A DNA stretch of 64,000 bases from Xylanimonas oleitrophica (lineage in GTDB: Bacteria; Actinomycetota; Actinomycetes; Actinomycetales; Cellulomonadaceae). A model generated the notes under the pieces. The model saw nothing but the letters and a program-made list of their open reading frames with translations, had not been told where the DNA came from and made no database searches. The stretch is from NCBI RefSeq assembly GCF_003244315.1, contig NZ_QKWH01000001.1, forward strand, positions 62,001 through 126,000, in the 5' to 3' direction. Position 1 is the stretch's first letter. Each line of letters starts with the position of its first letter. Below are positions 16,804-25,588 of the stretch, piece after piece. Made by a program: the position numbers and the translations under genes.

Positions 16804-17946
16804 ATGACTTCCTCCCGGCCTGCCTCCTCCGAGGACGGGTCCCGCACGTCGAGCCCTGGCCTCGCCGTCGCGGCAGTCGCGCGGCGCCTGGGAGTAGCAC
16901 CGGCCACCCTCCGCACGTGGGACCGTCGCTACGGCCTGGGACCGTCCGGACGCACCGCCGGCTCGCACCGCCGCTACACCCCCGAGGACGTGGCGCGCCT
17001 CCTCGTCATGCGCCGCCTCACGCTCGAGGGCGTGGCGCCCGTCGACGCCGCGCGGGCTGCGCTCGAGGCCGAGCTCGACGACGTCGGGGCCGACGACGAC
17101 GCACCCACCGCGCCCGACCGCTCCAGCGAGGGCGGCGCGGAGAGCGAGGGCGACGAGCGGGCGGAGCGCGAGCCCGAGGGCCCCGAGCAGTCCGCGTCCC
17201 GTGCCGCGCGCAGCCACCTGCGGGCGCTGCCCGGCGGCGGTGAGGGCGGCCGGGGTGCCGGCGCCACGTCCCTGCCCGGCGCCGCCCAGAGCACCATCTC
17301 GGCACGCGTCTCGGCCGTCATCGACGCCGCCCTCGCCTACGACCAGGCGGAGTGCGACTCCCTCCTGCGTCTCGGTGTCCAGGGCGACCCTGCGGCCTGG
17401 TGGACCCAGCTCGTCGAGCCGGCGTGGCTGCGCATCGCCCAGCGCACCGTGCTCGGCACCCCCGGCGAGGTGCCCGAGCTCGTGCTGGCGACGGCCGCGC
17501 TGAGAGCGTTGCGCGAGTTCACGCAGGCGTTCGAGCACGCGATGGTCAAGGCGGGCAACCCGCCGGCCAACCACCCGAGCCGCATGCGCAAGATCGTGCT
17601 GATCTTCGCGGCGCCCGACGAGGTGGTGCCGCTCGCGGCCCACGCGCTGGCCGCCGCGCTCGTGGCCAAGGGGGCTACCGCCCGGATCGTCACGGGCCCG
17701 GCCAGCACGCACCGCTCGGTGGAGCTGGTCACCATGGTGCGGCCCGCCGCCGTCGTGCTCGCCACGACCCTGGCCCGCCCCGACCTGGACGTGGTCCACG
17801 CGGTGCACGAGAGCTTCGGGGAGCTGCCCATCTTCGTGGGCCTGCGCCGGGACGACGCGGCCAGCGAGGTGCCTCTGGCGACGAGCGTGCAGCGCGTGCG
17901 CTCGTTCCCGGGCCTGCTCCACGAGGTCCTCGCCGTCGTCGGCTGA
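16804..17946 (+). CDS. MerR-family regulator with B12-binding-like C-terminal domain
   Basis: The 380-residue protein has an N-terminal MerR winged helix (VAAVARRLGVAPATLRTWDR, RTAGSHRRYTPEDV), a long acidic/Ser-rich linker (about 85-150), and a C-terminal region (about 160-380) resembling the CarH/LitR cap plus Rossmann cobalamin-binding domain: VLIFAAPDEVVPLAAHALAA and VVLATTL. The DxHxxG cobalamin-ligand motif of true B12-dependent CarH proteins is not visible, so this member may sense another ligand or be light- and B12-independent. Related genes control carotenoid synthesis or stress genes; the target here is unknown. It is divergent from whiB3 and upstream of guaB. Confidence 0.75.
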   Translation: MTSSRPASSEDGSRTSSPGLAVAAVARRLGVAPATLRTWDRRYGLGPSGRTAGSHRRYTPEDVARLLVMRRLTLEGVAPVDAARAALEAELDDVGADDDAPTAPDRSSEGGAESEGDERAEREPEGPEQSASRAARSHLRALPGGGEGGRGAGATSLPGAAQSTISARVSAVIDAALAYDQAECDSLLRLGVQGDPAAWWTQLVEPAWLRIAQRTVLGTPGEVPELVLATAALRALREFTQAFEHAMVKAGNPPANHPSRMRKIVLIFAAPDEVVPLAAHALAAALVAKGATARIVTGPASTHRSVELVTMVRPAAVVLATTLARPDLDVVHAVHESFGELPIFVGLRRDDAASEVPLATSVQRVRSFPGLLHEVLAVVG

Positions 17947-17955
17947 CCTGGGAGG

Positions 17956-17988
17956 GGGATCGGCACCTGGCGCGCGGTGACCGATCCC
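17956..17988 (+). terminator. 8-bp hairpin after the MerR-type gene
   Basis: GGGATCGG (17956-17963) pairs with CCGATCCC (17981-17988). The loop is 17 bases; it would separate this gene from guaB, which has its own promoter. Confidence 0.4.
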
Positions 17989-18033
17989 ACGGCGCTGCAC
18001 GGACGGGCCGGAATACCGGGGACCCGTGGAACG

Positions 18034-19557
<1,524 letters not shown>

Positions 19558-19564
19558 TCGTCTC

Positions 19565-19581
19565 CTGGCGTTCCGCGCCAG
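19565..19581 (+). terminator. Short hairpin just after guaB
   Basis: A 6-bp stem CTGGCG/CGCCAG with a 5-base loop begins eight bases after the guaB stop codon. Confidence 0.45.
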
Positions 19582-19795
19582 GTCGCAACCCGACACCACG
19601 CGATGTCGTAAGACCGCCAATGCCGCATCCTCGCCACTCAGAACCCTGACAAGGGGCGTCGTCCCTGGTTAGGGTCGGTGTCGACGGGGTGGCGCACTCA
19701 GCGTCACGCGGTCGGTGGCCGGCGGAGCTCCTTGCTCCGGCTCCGCAGGTCTGCTGCTCGCAACGATGAACCGGAGGCGATGCCGGGGAGTCGAG

Positions 19796-19829
19796 CTCGG
19801 TGGCCGTCGCTCAGGCGGCGGCCACCGAG
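19796..19829. terminator. 11-bp hairpin downstream of the exonuclease gene
   Basis: CTCGGTGGCCG (19796-19806) pairs with CGGCCACCGAG (19819-19829) over 12 bases; for the minus-strand exonuclease gene it lies 30 bases after the stop. Confidence 0.6.
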
Positions 19830-19858
19830 AGACCCCCGCGGGAAGACCCTCGCCCCTC

Positions 19859-20611
19859 TCAGAAGACGGGAGCGGGCGCCGGTTCCACCGGCCAGGCCGT
19901 GGACGCCCCTGGACCCTCCAGCCCCTTGCGTGCGCGCCAGTCGTTGAAGCTCGTGGCCCAGTCCCGGTGCGCGCCCACCTGCGCCAGGTGCAGCTGCTCG
20001 AGCGACATGAGGGCCACGTCCTCGTGACGGCGCACGAGGGCGTCGAGCACGTCGAGGGTGGCGAGCACGTCGACGTCGGCCGAGTGCAGGTCGCCCGTGC
20101 CCTGGACGCCGTAGTGCGTCACGAGGTCGCCCAGCCGCCGCTTGCCCGGGCGGTAGCGGTCGAGCCAGCGGTCCAGCACCAGCGGGTCCAGCACGGGGCC
20201 GACGGCCCTGCCGAGACGCTCGGGGAGCGTGGGGAGCCCGTGGCGCGCGAGCTCGGCGTCGAGCAGCGACAGGTCGAACGCCGCGTTGTAGGCCACCACG
20301 GGAACGCCCTCGCGCAGGTGCCCGGCGAGCTCGGCGGCGATCTCCTCGAGGGCCTCGGCGGGGGCCTGCCCGTGCGCGCGGGCGTGCTCGGTGGTCACGC
20401 CGTGGATGGCCGCGGCCTCCGCGGGGATCTCGACGCCCGGGTCCACGAGCCAGGTGCGCACGTGCGTGCTGACGCCCGGCACGCGCAGCACCACGGCCGC
20501 GGTGACGATGCGGTCGCGCGTGACATCGACCCCCGTGGTCTCCGTGTCGAACCCGACCAGCGGGCCCTCGGCCCAGCCGGCGGTGAAGGCCTGGTACGAC
20601 TGCTCGCCCAT
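19859..20611 (-). CDS. DnaQ-like 3'-5' exonuclease
   Basis: The 250-residue protein has the DEDDh exonuclease motifs: LVGFDTETTGVDVTRDRIVT (Exo I, Asp/Glu), AYNAAFDLSLLDAELARHG (Exo II) and HSADVDVLATLDVLDAL (Exo III with histidine). It resembles the epsilon-like proofreading exonuclease family, but stand-alone actinobacterial members of this kind have no settled role. The ATG at 20611 has GGAG upstream; another ATG at 20635 would add eight residues. The gene is divergent from guaB3. Confidence 0.87.
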   Translation of the reverse strand: MGEQSYQAFTAGWAEGPLVGFDTETTGVDVTRDRIVTAAVVLRVPGVSTHVRTWLVDPGVEIPAEAAAIHGVTTEHARAHGQAPAEALEEIAAELAGHLREGVPVVAYNAAFDLSLLDAELARHGLPTLPERLGRAVGPVLDPLVLDRWLDRYRPGKRRLGDLVTHYGVQGTGDLHSADVDVLATLDVLDALVRRHEDVALMSLEQLHLAQVGAHRDWATSFNDWRARKGLEGPGASTAWPVEPAPAPVF

Positions 20612-20700
20612 CCGCTGCTCCTGTCTCGTCGTCATCGTCGTCACCGGTGTCGTCGGCGTCTCCGTGCTGCCGGGAGCGACTGTGCCACCGGGCACCGACA

Positions 20701-20739
20701 GCCCCGGCAGGCGAGCCCCGGCGGCCCGCCTGCCGGGGC
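20701..20739. promoter_or_regulatory. 13-bp inverted repeat upstream of guaB3
   Basis: GCCCCGGCAGGCG (20701-20713) is the exact reverse complement of 20727-20739. It sits in the divergent exonuclease-guaB3 promoter region, ending 7 bases before the guaB3 -10 box, where a -35 element would be. It may be an operator rather than a terminator. Confidence 0.45.
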
Positions 20740-20746
20740 TCGCCGG

Positions 20747-20752
20747 TAGGCT
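20747..20752 (+). promoter_or_regulatory. -10 box TAGGCT of guaB3
   Basis: TAGGCT is six bases before the GTG at 20759; leaderless transcript predicted. Confidence 0.55.
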
Positions 20753-20758
20753 GGTCCG

Positions 20759-21883
20759 GTGAGCAACGAGATCGAGATCGGCCGTGGCAAGCGCGGACGC
20801 CGTGCGTACTCCTTCGACGACATCGCGGTGGTGCCCTCGCGGCGCACCCGCGACCCGAAGGACGTCTCGGTCGGCTGGCAGATCGACGCCTACCACTTCG
20901 AGCTGCCGATCATGGCGGCGCCGATGGACTCGGTGATGAGCCCGGCGACCGCGGTGGAGCTCGGCCGCCTGGGCGGCCTGGGCGTGCTCGACCTCGAGGG
21001 CCTGTGGACGCGCTACGAGTCGCCGGAGCCGCTGCTCGCCGAGATCGCGCAGCTCCCGGCGGACGAGGCGACGCAGCGCATGCAGGACATCTACGCCGAG
21101 CCGATCAAGCCCGAGCTCATCACCCAGCGCCTCAAGGAGGTCCGGGCCTCGGGGGTCACGGTGGCGGGAGCGCTCTCGCCCCAGCGCACGCAGGAGCACT
21201 ACCAGACGGTCGTGGACGCCGGCGTGGACCTGTTCGTCATCCGCGGCACCACCGTCTCCGCCGAGCACGTCTCGGGCAACGCCGAGCCCTTGAACCTCAA
21301 GCGCTTCATCTACGAGCTGGACGTGCCCGTCGTCGTGGGCGGGGCGTCCACGTACACGGCGGCGCTGCACCTGATGCGCACGGGCGCGGCGGGCGTGCTC
21401 GTCGGGTTCGGCGGGGGAGCGGCGCACACCACGCGCGTCTCCCTCGGCATCCACGCGCCGATGGCCACGGCGGTGTCGGACGTCGCGGCGGCGCGCCGCG
21501 ACTACCTGGACGAGTCGGGCGGCCGCTACGTGCACGTCATCGCGGACGGTGGCGTGGGCCGCTCGGGCGACATCGTCAAGGCCGTGGCGTGCGGGGCGGA
21601 CGCCGTGATGCTGGGCGCCGCGCTCGCGCGGGCGTCCGAGGCGCCGGGTGCGGGCTGGCACTGGGGCTCGGAGGCGCACCACGCGGTGCTGCCGCGCGGG
21701 GAGCGGGTCGAGGTCGGGACGGCCGGCACGCTCGAGGAGATCCTGTTCGGGCCCGGCCGCCAGGCGGACGGCACGCTGAACCTGGTGGGAGCGCTCAAGC
21801 GGGCGATGGCCACCACGGGCTACTCGGACCTGAAGGAGTTCCAGCGCGTCGAGGTCGTCGTCTCGCCGTACCAGCCGCGCTGA
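20759..21883 (+). CDS. guaB3: GuaB3-family IMP dehydrogenase-related protein lacking the catalytic cysteine
   Basis: The 374-residue barrel is IMPDH-like (YSFDDIAVVPSRRTRDPKDV, IMAAPMDSVMSPATAVELG, VHVIADGGVGRSGDIVKAVA) but has no CBS domains. The loop aligned with GPGSICTTR of GuaB reads GFGGGAAHTTR here: the nucleophilic cysteine position carries histidine. Actinobacteria widely carry this paralogue (GuaB3 in mycobacteria). Absence of the usual cysteine argues against ordinary IMPDH chemistry, though some GuaB3 proteins elsewhere are reported to act on IMP. The dehydrogenase gene downstream has its own promoter. Confidence 0.88.
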   Translation: MSNEIEIGRGKRGRRAYSFDDIAVVPSRRTRDPKDVSVGWQIDAYHFELPIMAAPMDSVMSPATAVELGRLGGLGVLDLEGLWTRYESPEPLLAEIAQLPADEATQRMQDIYAEPIKPELITQRLKEVRASGVTVAGALSPQRTQEHYQTVVDAGVDLFVIRGTTVSAEHVSGNAEPLNLKRFIYELDVPVVVGGASTYTAALHLMRTGAAGVLVGFGGGAAHTTRVSLGIHAPMATAVSDVAAARRDYLDESGGRYVHVIADGGVGRSGDIVKAVACGADAVMLGAALARASEAPGAGWHWGSEAHHAVLPRGERVEVGTAGTLEEILFGPGRQADGTLNLVGALKRAMATTGYSDLKEFQRVEVVVSPYQPR

Positions 21884-21898
21884 GCCGCCCGCGTCGCG

Positions 21899-21921
21899 CC
21901 TGCTGAGGGTCCCTCAGCAGG
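21899..21921. promoter_or_regulatory. 23-bp palindrome upstream of the semialdehyde dehydrogenase gene
   Basis: CCTGCTGAGGG (21899-21909) and CCCTCAGCAGG (21911-21921) flank a single T. The palindrome ends two bases before the dehydrogenase -10 box, so it could be a repressor operator; it could instead terminate guaB3, which ends at 21883. Confidence 0.6.
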
Positions 21922-21923
21922 CG

Positions 21924-21929
21924 TACGGT
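21924..21929 (+). promoter_or_regulatory. -10 box TACGGT of the semialdehyde dehydrogenase gene
   Basis: TACGGT ends six bases before the ATG at 21936. Confidence 0.5.
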
Positions 21930-21935
21930 GGCGGC

Positions 21936-23555
21936 ATGGCCACCCTGCGTGAGGCCGGCGCCCCGCCCGCCGCCGTCGACCCCGGCGCCCGGGCGGGCGC
22001 CTCCCCGCTGGACCCGGGCGCCGTCGCCCGCCTGGTCGGCCGCGTCGTCACGTCGGGCACCGCGGGCGAGCACGTGGCCACGGCCCCGTTCACCGGCGCG
22101 CCGCTCGTCGCGCTCCCGCTGTCCTCGCCCGACGACGTGGCTCGCGCCGTCGGACGGGCCCGCGCGGCGCAGGCGGCGTGGCGGCGGGTGCCCGTCCGGC
22201 AGCGCGCCCGGGTGCTCGACCGTGTCGGTGAGCTGGTGCTGCGCCGCCAGCGGGAGATCCTCGACCTCGTGCAGCTCGAGTCGGGAAAGGCCCGGCGCAG
22301 CGCTTTCGAGGAGGTCGCCGACGTCGCGCAGACGGCCCGCCACTACGCGGTGCGCGGGCCGCGCTACCTCGCGGAGCGGTCGGAGCCCGGCATGCTCCCG
22401 CTGCTGACCGGGGTGCGGGTGGCTCGCCGTCCGGTCGGCGTGGTCGGGGTGATCGCCCCGTGGAACTATCCGTTGACCCTGGCGCTGTCCGAGGCGCTGC
22501 CGGCGCTGCTGGCGGGCAACGCGGTGGTCGTCAAGCCCGACCCGCAGACGAGCCTGTCCGCGCTGTGGGTCGCGGGGGCGCTGCACGACGCCGGTCTGCC
22601 GGAGGATCTCTTCCTGGTGGTCGCCGGAGGGGTCGAGGTCGGCCGTGCCGTGGCAGGCGAGGCGGACCACGTGGCGTTCACGGGCTCGACGCAGGTGGGC
22701 AGGGAGGTGGCCGCGGCGGCCGGGCGGCGCCTGGTCGGCGCGACCCTCGAGCTCGGCGGCAAGAACGCCCTCTACGTCGCCGCCGACGCCGACGTGGCGG
22801 CGAGCGTCGACGGGATCGTACGGGCCTGCTTCGCGAACGCGGGCCAGCTCTGCATGGCGATCGAGCGCCTGGTGCTGCACGAGGCCGTGGCGGACGCCTT
22901 CCTGGACCGGTTCGTGCCCGCCGTGCGCGCCCTGCGGCTCGGTGCGGGGCTCGACTACTCCGCCGACGTCGGCTCGCTCGTCTCCCCCGCGCAGCTCGAG
23001 CGCGTGCGCAGGCATGTGGAGGACGCCGTCGGCCGGGGTGCTCGCGTCCTGGCCGGCGGTGCGCACCGCCCCGACGTGGGGCCGTTCTTCTACGAGCCCA
23101 CGGTGCTGGACGGTGTGCCGGCGGACGCCCTGTGCGCGCAGGAGGAGACGTTCGGTCCCGTGGTGTCGGTGCGGCGGGTGGCGTGCGACGACGACGCGGT
23201 GACGGTCATGAACGACACCCCGTTCGGGCTCAGCGCCAGCATCTGGTCGCGGGACGTGGCACGGGCCCGCCGCCTGGCGGCCCGTGTGGAGGCGGGCACC
23301 GTGGTGGTCAACGACGGGTACATGTCCGCGTGGGGCTCGACGGCGGCCCCGATGGGTGGGTTCAAGGCGTCCGGCCAGGGCCGTCGGCACGGGCGCGAGG
23401 TGGTCGAGGCCGTGACCGAGGCGCAGACGGTGGTGGCCCAGCGCGGGCAGCGGTTCGGCGTCTCGCTGGACGCCCTCTACGGGCTGGGCGGCGAGGCGCC
23501 GTCGCGTGTCCTGACCGCGGCGATGCACACCCTCCGGGTGCTGCGCCGGCCGTAG
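21936..23555 (+). CDS. gabD: Succinate-semialdehyde dehydrogenase (NADP+) family aldehyde dehydrogenase
   Basis: The 539-residue aldehyde dehydrogenase has the NAD(P)-binding and catalytic elements in order: GVIAPWNYPLTLALSEALPA, FTGSTQVGREVA, the catalytic glutamate in TLELGGKNA and the cysteine in FANAGQLCMAIER, then EETFGPVVSV. Among actinobacteria, proteins with this long N-terminal segment are annotated as succinic semialdehyde dehydrogenase (GabD2-like), which feeds succinate to the TCA cycle. No GABA transaminase gene is nearby, so the substrate is inferred from family. It is convergent with the HD-domain gene. Confidence 0.83.
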   Translation: MATLREAGAPPAAVDPGARAGASPLDPGAVARLVGRVVTSGTAGEHVATAPFTGAPLVALPLSSPDDVARAVGRARAAQAAWRRVPVRQRARVLDRVGELVLRRQREILDLVQLESGKARRSAFEEVADVAQTARHYAVRGPRYLAERSEPGMLPLLTGVRVARRPVGVVGVIAPWNYPLTLALSEALPALLAGNAVVVKPDPQTSLSALWVAGALHDAGLPEDLFLVVAGGVEVGRAVAGEADHVAFTGSTQVGREVAAAAGRRLVGATLELGGKNALYVAADADVAASVDGIVRACFANAGQLCMAIERLVLHEAVADAFLDRFVPAVRALRLGAGLDYSADVGSLVSPAQLERVRRHVEDAVGRGARVLAGGAHRPDVGPFFYEPTVLDGVPADALCAQEETFGPVVSVRRVACDDDAVTVMNDTPFGLSASIWSRDVARARRLAARVEAGTVVVNDGYMSAWGSTAAPMGGFKASGQGRRHGREVVEAVTEAQTVVAQRGQRFGVSLDALYGLGGEAPSRVLTAAMHTLRVLRRP

Positions 23556-23615
23556 CCGGGGCGCAGCGGCCCACGAGCTCGCGCACGCGGTGCTCGGGTG
23601 CCGGTGCTCAGGTGC

Positions 23616-24626
23616 TCAGGCGCGCGTCGCGAGCTCGGCGCGCAGGTTGACCTGCGCCTGCGTGGCCCACCGCGCGTGCCCCGCCGGGGTGCGGAAGAGC
23701 CGGGGGAGCGCCAGGAGCTGCTCGAGGACGGCGGCACGCCCGGTGCGGAACAGGTCGTCGGGCACGTGGCCGTACTCCGCACGGACCTGGTGCACGTAGC
23801 GGGAGTAGCGGGCCGGGGTGCCGCCGAGCACGGCGAGGTCGGCGTCGCTGACCAGCGCTCCCAGCAGGTCGTCCGGGTCGGGCGCGTGGTCGGTGGTGAC
23901 CAGCACCAGGCGGGCCACCTCCTCGACGTCGGTGGCGGTGAGCGCTCCCGTGGCGACGAGCGGGGCCAGCAGGTGGCGGGCCAGGGCTGCCGAGCGCTCC
24001 TCGTCGCTGCCGCCGTCGTTGCCGTCGCCGCTGCCGTCGCCTGAGGGTCGGGTGTCGGTCGGGGCCTGCCCCGGGTCCGCCCGGCCAGCCTCGTGCACCG
24101 CGTCGTGGAACCACACGGCCAGCCGCGCCGTGCGGGCCTGGGCGGCGGGGGTCCCGGTCTCCGCGAGCAGGGTGTCGAGGGCGTCGAGCGCTGCGGCCAG
24201 GTGGAGGCGGCCGTGGTAGACGCGGTGCGGCTCGCTCCAGCGCTCGAGCAGGTCGTCGCCCACAGCGGCGGCCGCAGCCGTGGTGTCCGTCCCGGTGCGA
24301 CCGTCGGCCCACAGTCCCTGCCACAGGGCCTGCCACCGCGTCCGCAGCGCGTCCCGGCGCGCGCCGGCCCGCTCGTGCCCGGGGACGCGCAGGCCCGATG
24401 CCCCCAGCCGGCGCACGAGCGTGCGGCCGTCGACGGGCTCGGCGCCCGCGGCGACCAGCTCGGCGTGGCGGTCGGCGGGGGTGTCGTAGTGGTCCAGGTC
24501 GAAGGCGCGGTCGCCCACGCCCGCGGCCCGCGCGAAGGTGCGCAGCTCGTGCAGCGACGTGTCGGAGACGAGGTGGGACCACAGGGTCCCGTGCGCCGGC
24601 CACGCGGGAGCGTCGAGGAGGATCAC
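23616..24626 (-). CDS. DUF4031-HD fusion protein
   Basis: The 336-residue protein joins two domains. Residues 1-90 are DUF4031: MILLDAPAWPAHGTLWSHLV, SDTSLHELRTFARAAGV and FDLDHYDTPADRHAEL. Residues about 125-336 are an HD-type metal hydrolase: YHGRLHLAAALDALD, VWFHDAVHE with the HD pair, LVTTDHAPD and a later SDADLAVLGG aspartate. A Gly/Asp/Ser-rich loop (about 195-210) interrupts the HD domain. HD hydrolases of this sort act on nucleotides or phosphate esters, but the substrate is unknown. It is divergent from the DeoR gene. Confidence 0.82.
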   Translation of the reverse strand: MILLDAPAWPAHGTLWSHLVSDTSLHELRTFARAAGVGDRAFDLDHYDTPADRHAELVAAGAEPVDGRTLVRRLGASGLRVPGHERAGARRDALRTRWQALWQGLWADGRTGTDTTAAAAAVGDDLLERWSEPHRVYHGRLHLAAALDALDTLLAETGTPAAQARTARLAVWFHDAVHEAGRADPGQAPTDTRPSGDGSGDGNDGGSDEERSAALARHLLAPLVATGALTATDVEEVARLVLVTTDHAPDPDDLLGALVSDADLAVLGGTPARYSRYVHQVRAEYGHVPDDLFRTGRAAVLEQLLALPRLFRTPAGHARWATQAQVNLRAELATRA

Positions 24627-24710
24627 CTGCCGAGCCTACGGCGGTCCGGAGGCCCGCCCGGCTGCGTCCGATCTCACCCGGTCGGCGGGAACCCGGTGGC
24701 GGAGCGGGGC

Positions 24711-24754
24711 TAGACACCGGGCGCAAACGGGCGTAGAAACAGACATACGGACAT
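24711..24754 (+). promoter_or_regulatory. Promoter and operator of the polyol PTS operon
   Basis: TAGACA (24711-24716) and TAGAAA (24734-24739) are 17 bases apart and resemble -35 and -10 boxes. Immediately downstream lie two tandem words ACAGACAT (24739-24746) and ACGGACAT (24747-24754), seven of eight bases identical. They are a likely autoregulatory site for the DeoR-type protein encoded next. The segment is markedly A-rich for this genome. Confidence 0.5.
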
Positions 24755-24799
24755 CGGCAGAGCGACAGCCGGGCATCGCAGCCCGGCACGGGAGGGCAC

Positions 24800-25561
24800 G
24801 TGTACGCACCGGAGCGGCACCAGCAGATCCTCGCCACCGCGCGTGCGCAGGGCCGGGTCGACGTGACCCGCCTCGCGGCCGACCTCGACGTCACGCCCGA
24901 GACGGTGCGCCGCGACCTCACGGTGCTCGAGCGCCACGGCCTGGTCCGCCGGGTCCACGGCGGCGCGATCCCGGTCGAGCGCCTCGGGTTCGAGCCGGCG
25001 GTGGCCGACCGCGAGAGCGTGCTCGCCGCGGAGAAGGAGCGCATCGCCAAGACCGCGCTCGACGAGCTGCCCGACGGGGGCGCCGTCGTCCTCGACGCGG
25101 GCACCACCACGGTGCGGCTCGCGGAGATCCTGCCCCACGACCGCGAGCTGACGGTCGTCACCCACGCGCTGCCCGTGGCCACCGTGCTGGCGGCACGGCC
25201 CAACGTGACCCTCCACCTGGTGGGCGGCACGCTGCGCGGCCGCACGCTCGCCGCCGTCGGCGACTGGGCCGAGCGGGCGCTGCGGGACGTGCGCGTGGAC
25301 GTGGCGTTCCTGGGTACCAACGGGCTCACCGTCGAGGACGGCATCACGACGCCGGACCTCGCCGAGGCGTCCGTCAAGCGCGCGCTGGTCGCGGCAGCCC
25401 GCCGCACCGTCGTCCTCGCGGACCACTCCAAGGTGGGCCGCACCGACCTCGCGATCGTGGCGCCGCTGGCACGCGTCGACACGCTCGTGACCGACACCGG
25501 GCTCGACCCCGAGCTCGCCGACGAGATCGAGGCCGCGGGTCCCCGCGTCGTGCGGGCCTGA
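24800..25561 (+). CDS. DeoR/GlpR-family transcriptional regulator of the PTS operon
   Basis: The 253-residue repressor has an N-terminal winged helix (RHQQILATARAQGRVDVTRL, VTPETVRRDLTVLERHGLVR, RVHGGAIPVE) and the C-terminal sugar-phosphate isomerase-like sensor domain (VVLDAGTTTVRLAE, LVGGTLRGRTL, VFLGTNGL-like VAFLGTNGLTVEDG, LADHSKVGRTDL). DeoR proteins release DNA when a phosphorylated sugar binds this domain; here a polyol- or ketose-phosphate is expected from the neighbours. The GTG start follows GGGAGGG. It is the first gene of a seven-gene operon running to 31766. Confidence 0.92.
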   Translation: MYAPERHQQILATARAQGRVDVTRLAADLDVTPETVRRDLTVLERHGLVRRVHGGAIPVERLGFEPAVADRESVLAAEKERIAKTALDELPDGGAVVLDAGTTTVRLAEILPHDRELTVVTHALPVATVLAARPNVTLHLVGGTLRGRTLAAVGDWAERALRDVRVDVAFLGTNGLTVEDGITTPDLAEASVKRALVAAARRTVVLADHSKVGRTDLAIVAPLARVDTLVTDTGLDPELADEIEAAGPRVVRA

Positions 25562-25588
25562 CCGAGCGGCCACTGCTGAAGGAGAGCG

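Larger units (their letters stand above)
19558..19858. other. Gap between convergent guaB and exonuclease genes
   Basis: About 300 bases with no convincing gene. It begins with the short hairpin CTGGCG-TTCCG-CGCCAG (19565-19581), passes through a less GC-rich part (about 19585-19680), and ends with an 11-bp hairpin at 19796-19829. No tRNA cloverleaf or small-RNA promoter was recognised. Confidence 0.5.

Noticed and set aside
19558-19858. tRNA or small-RNA gene after guaB
   Set aside because: No cloverleaf, no conserved T-loop and no clear promoter; only short hairpins were found.
24711-24799. catabolite-responsive (cre) site before the PTS operon
   Set aside because: No sequence close to the low-GC Gram-positive cre consensus; the ACAGACAT repeats fit an autoregulatory site better.
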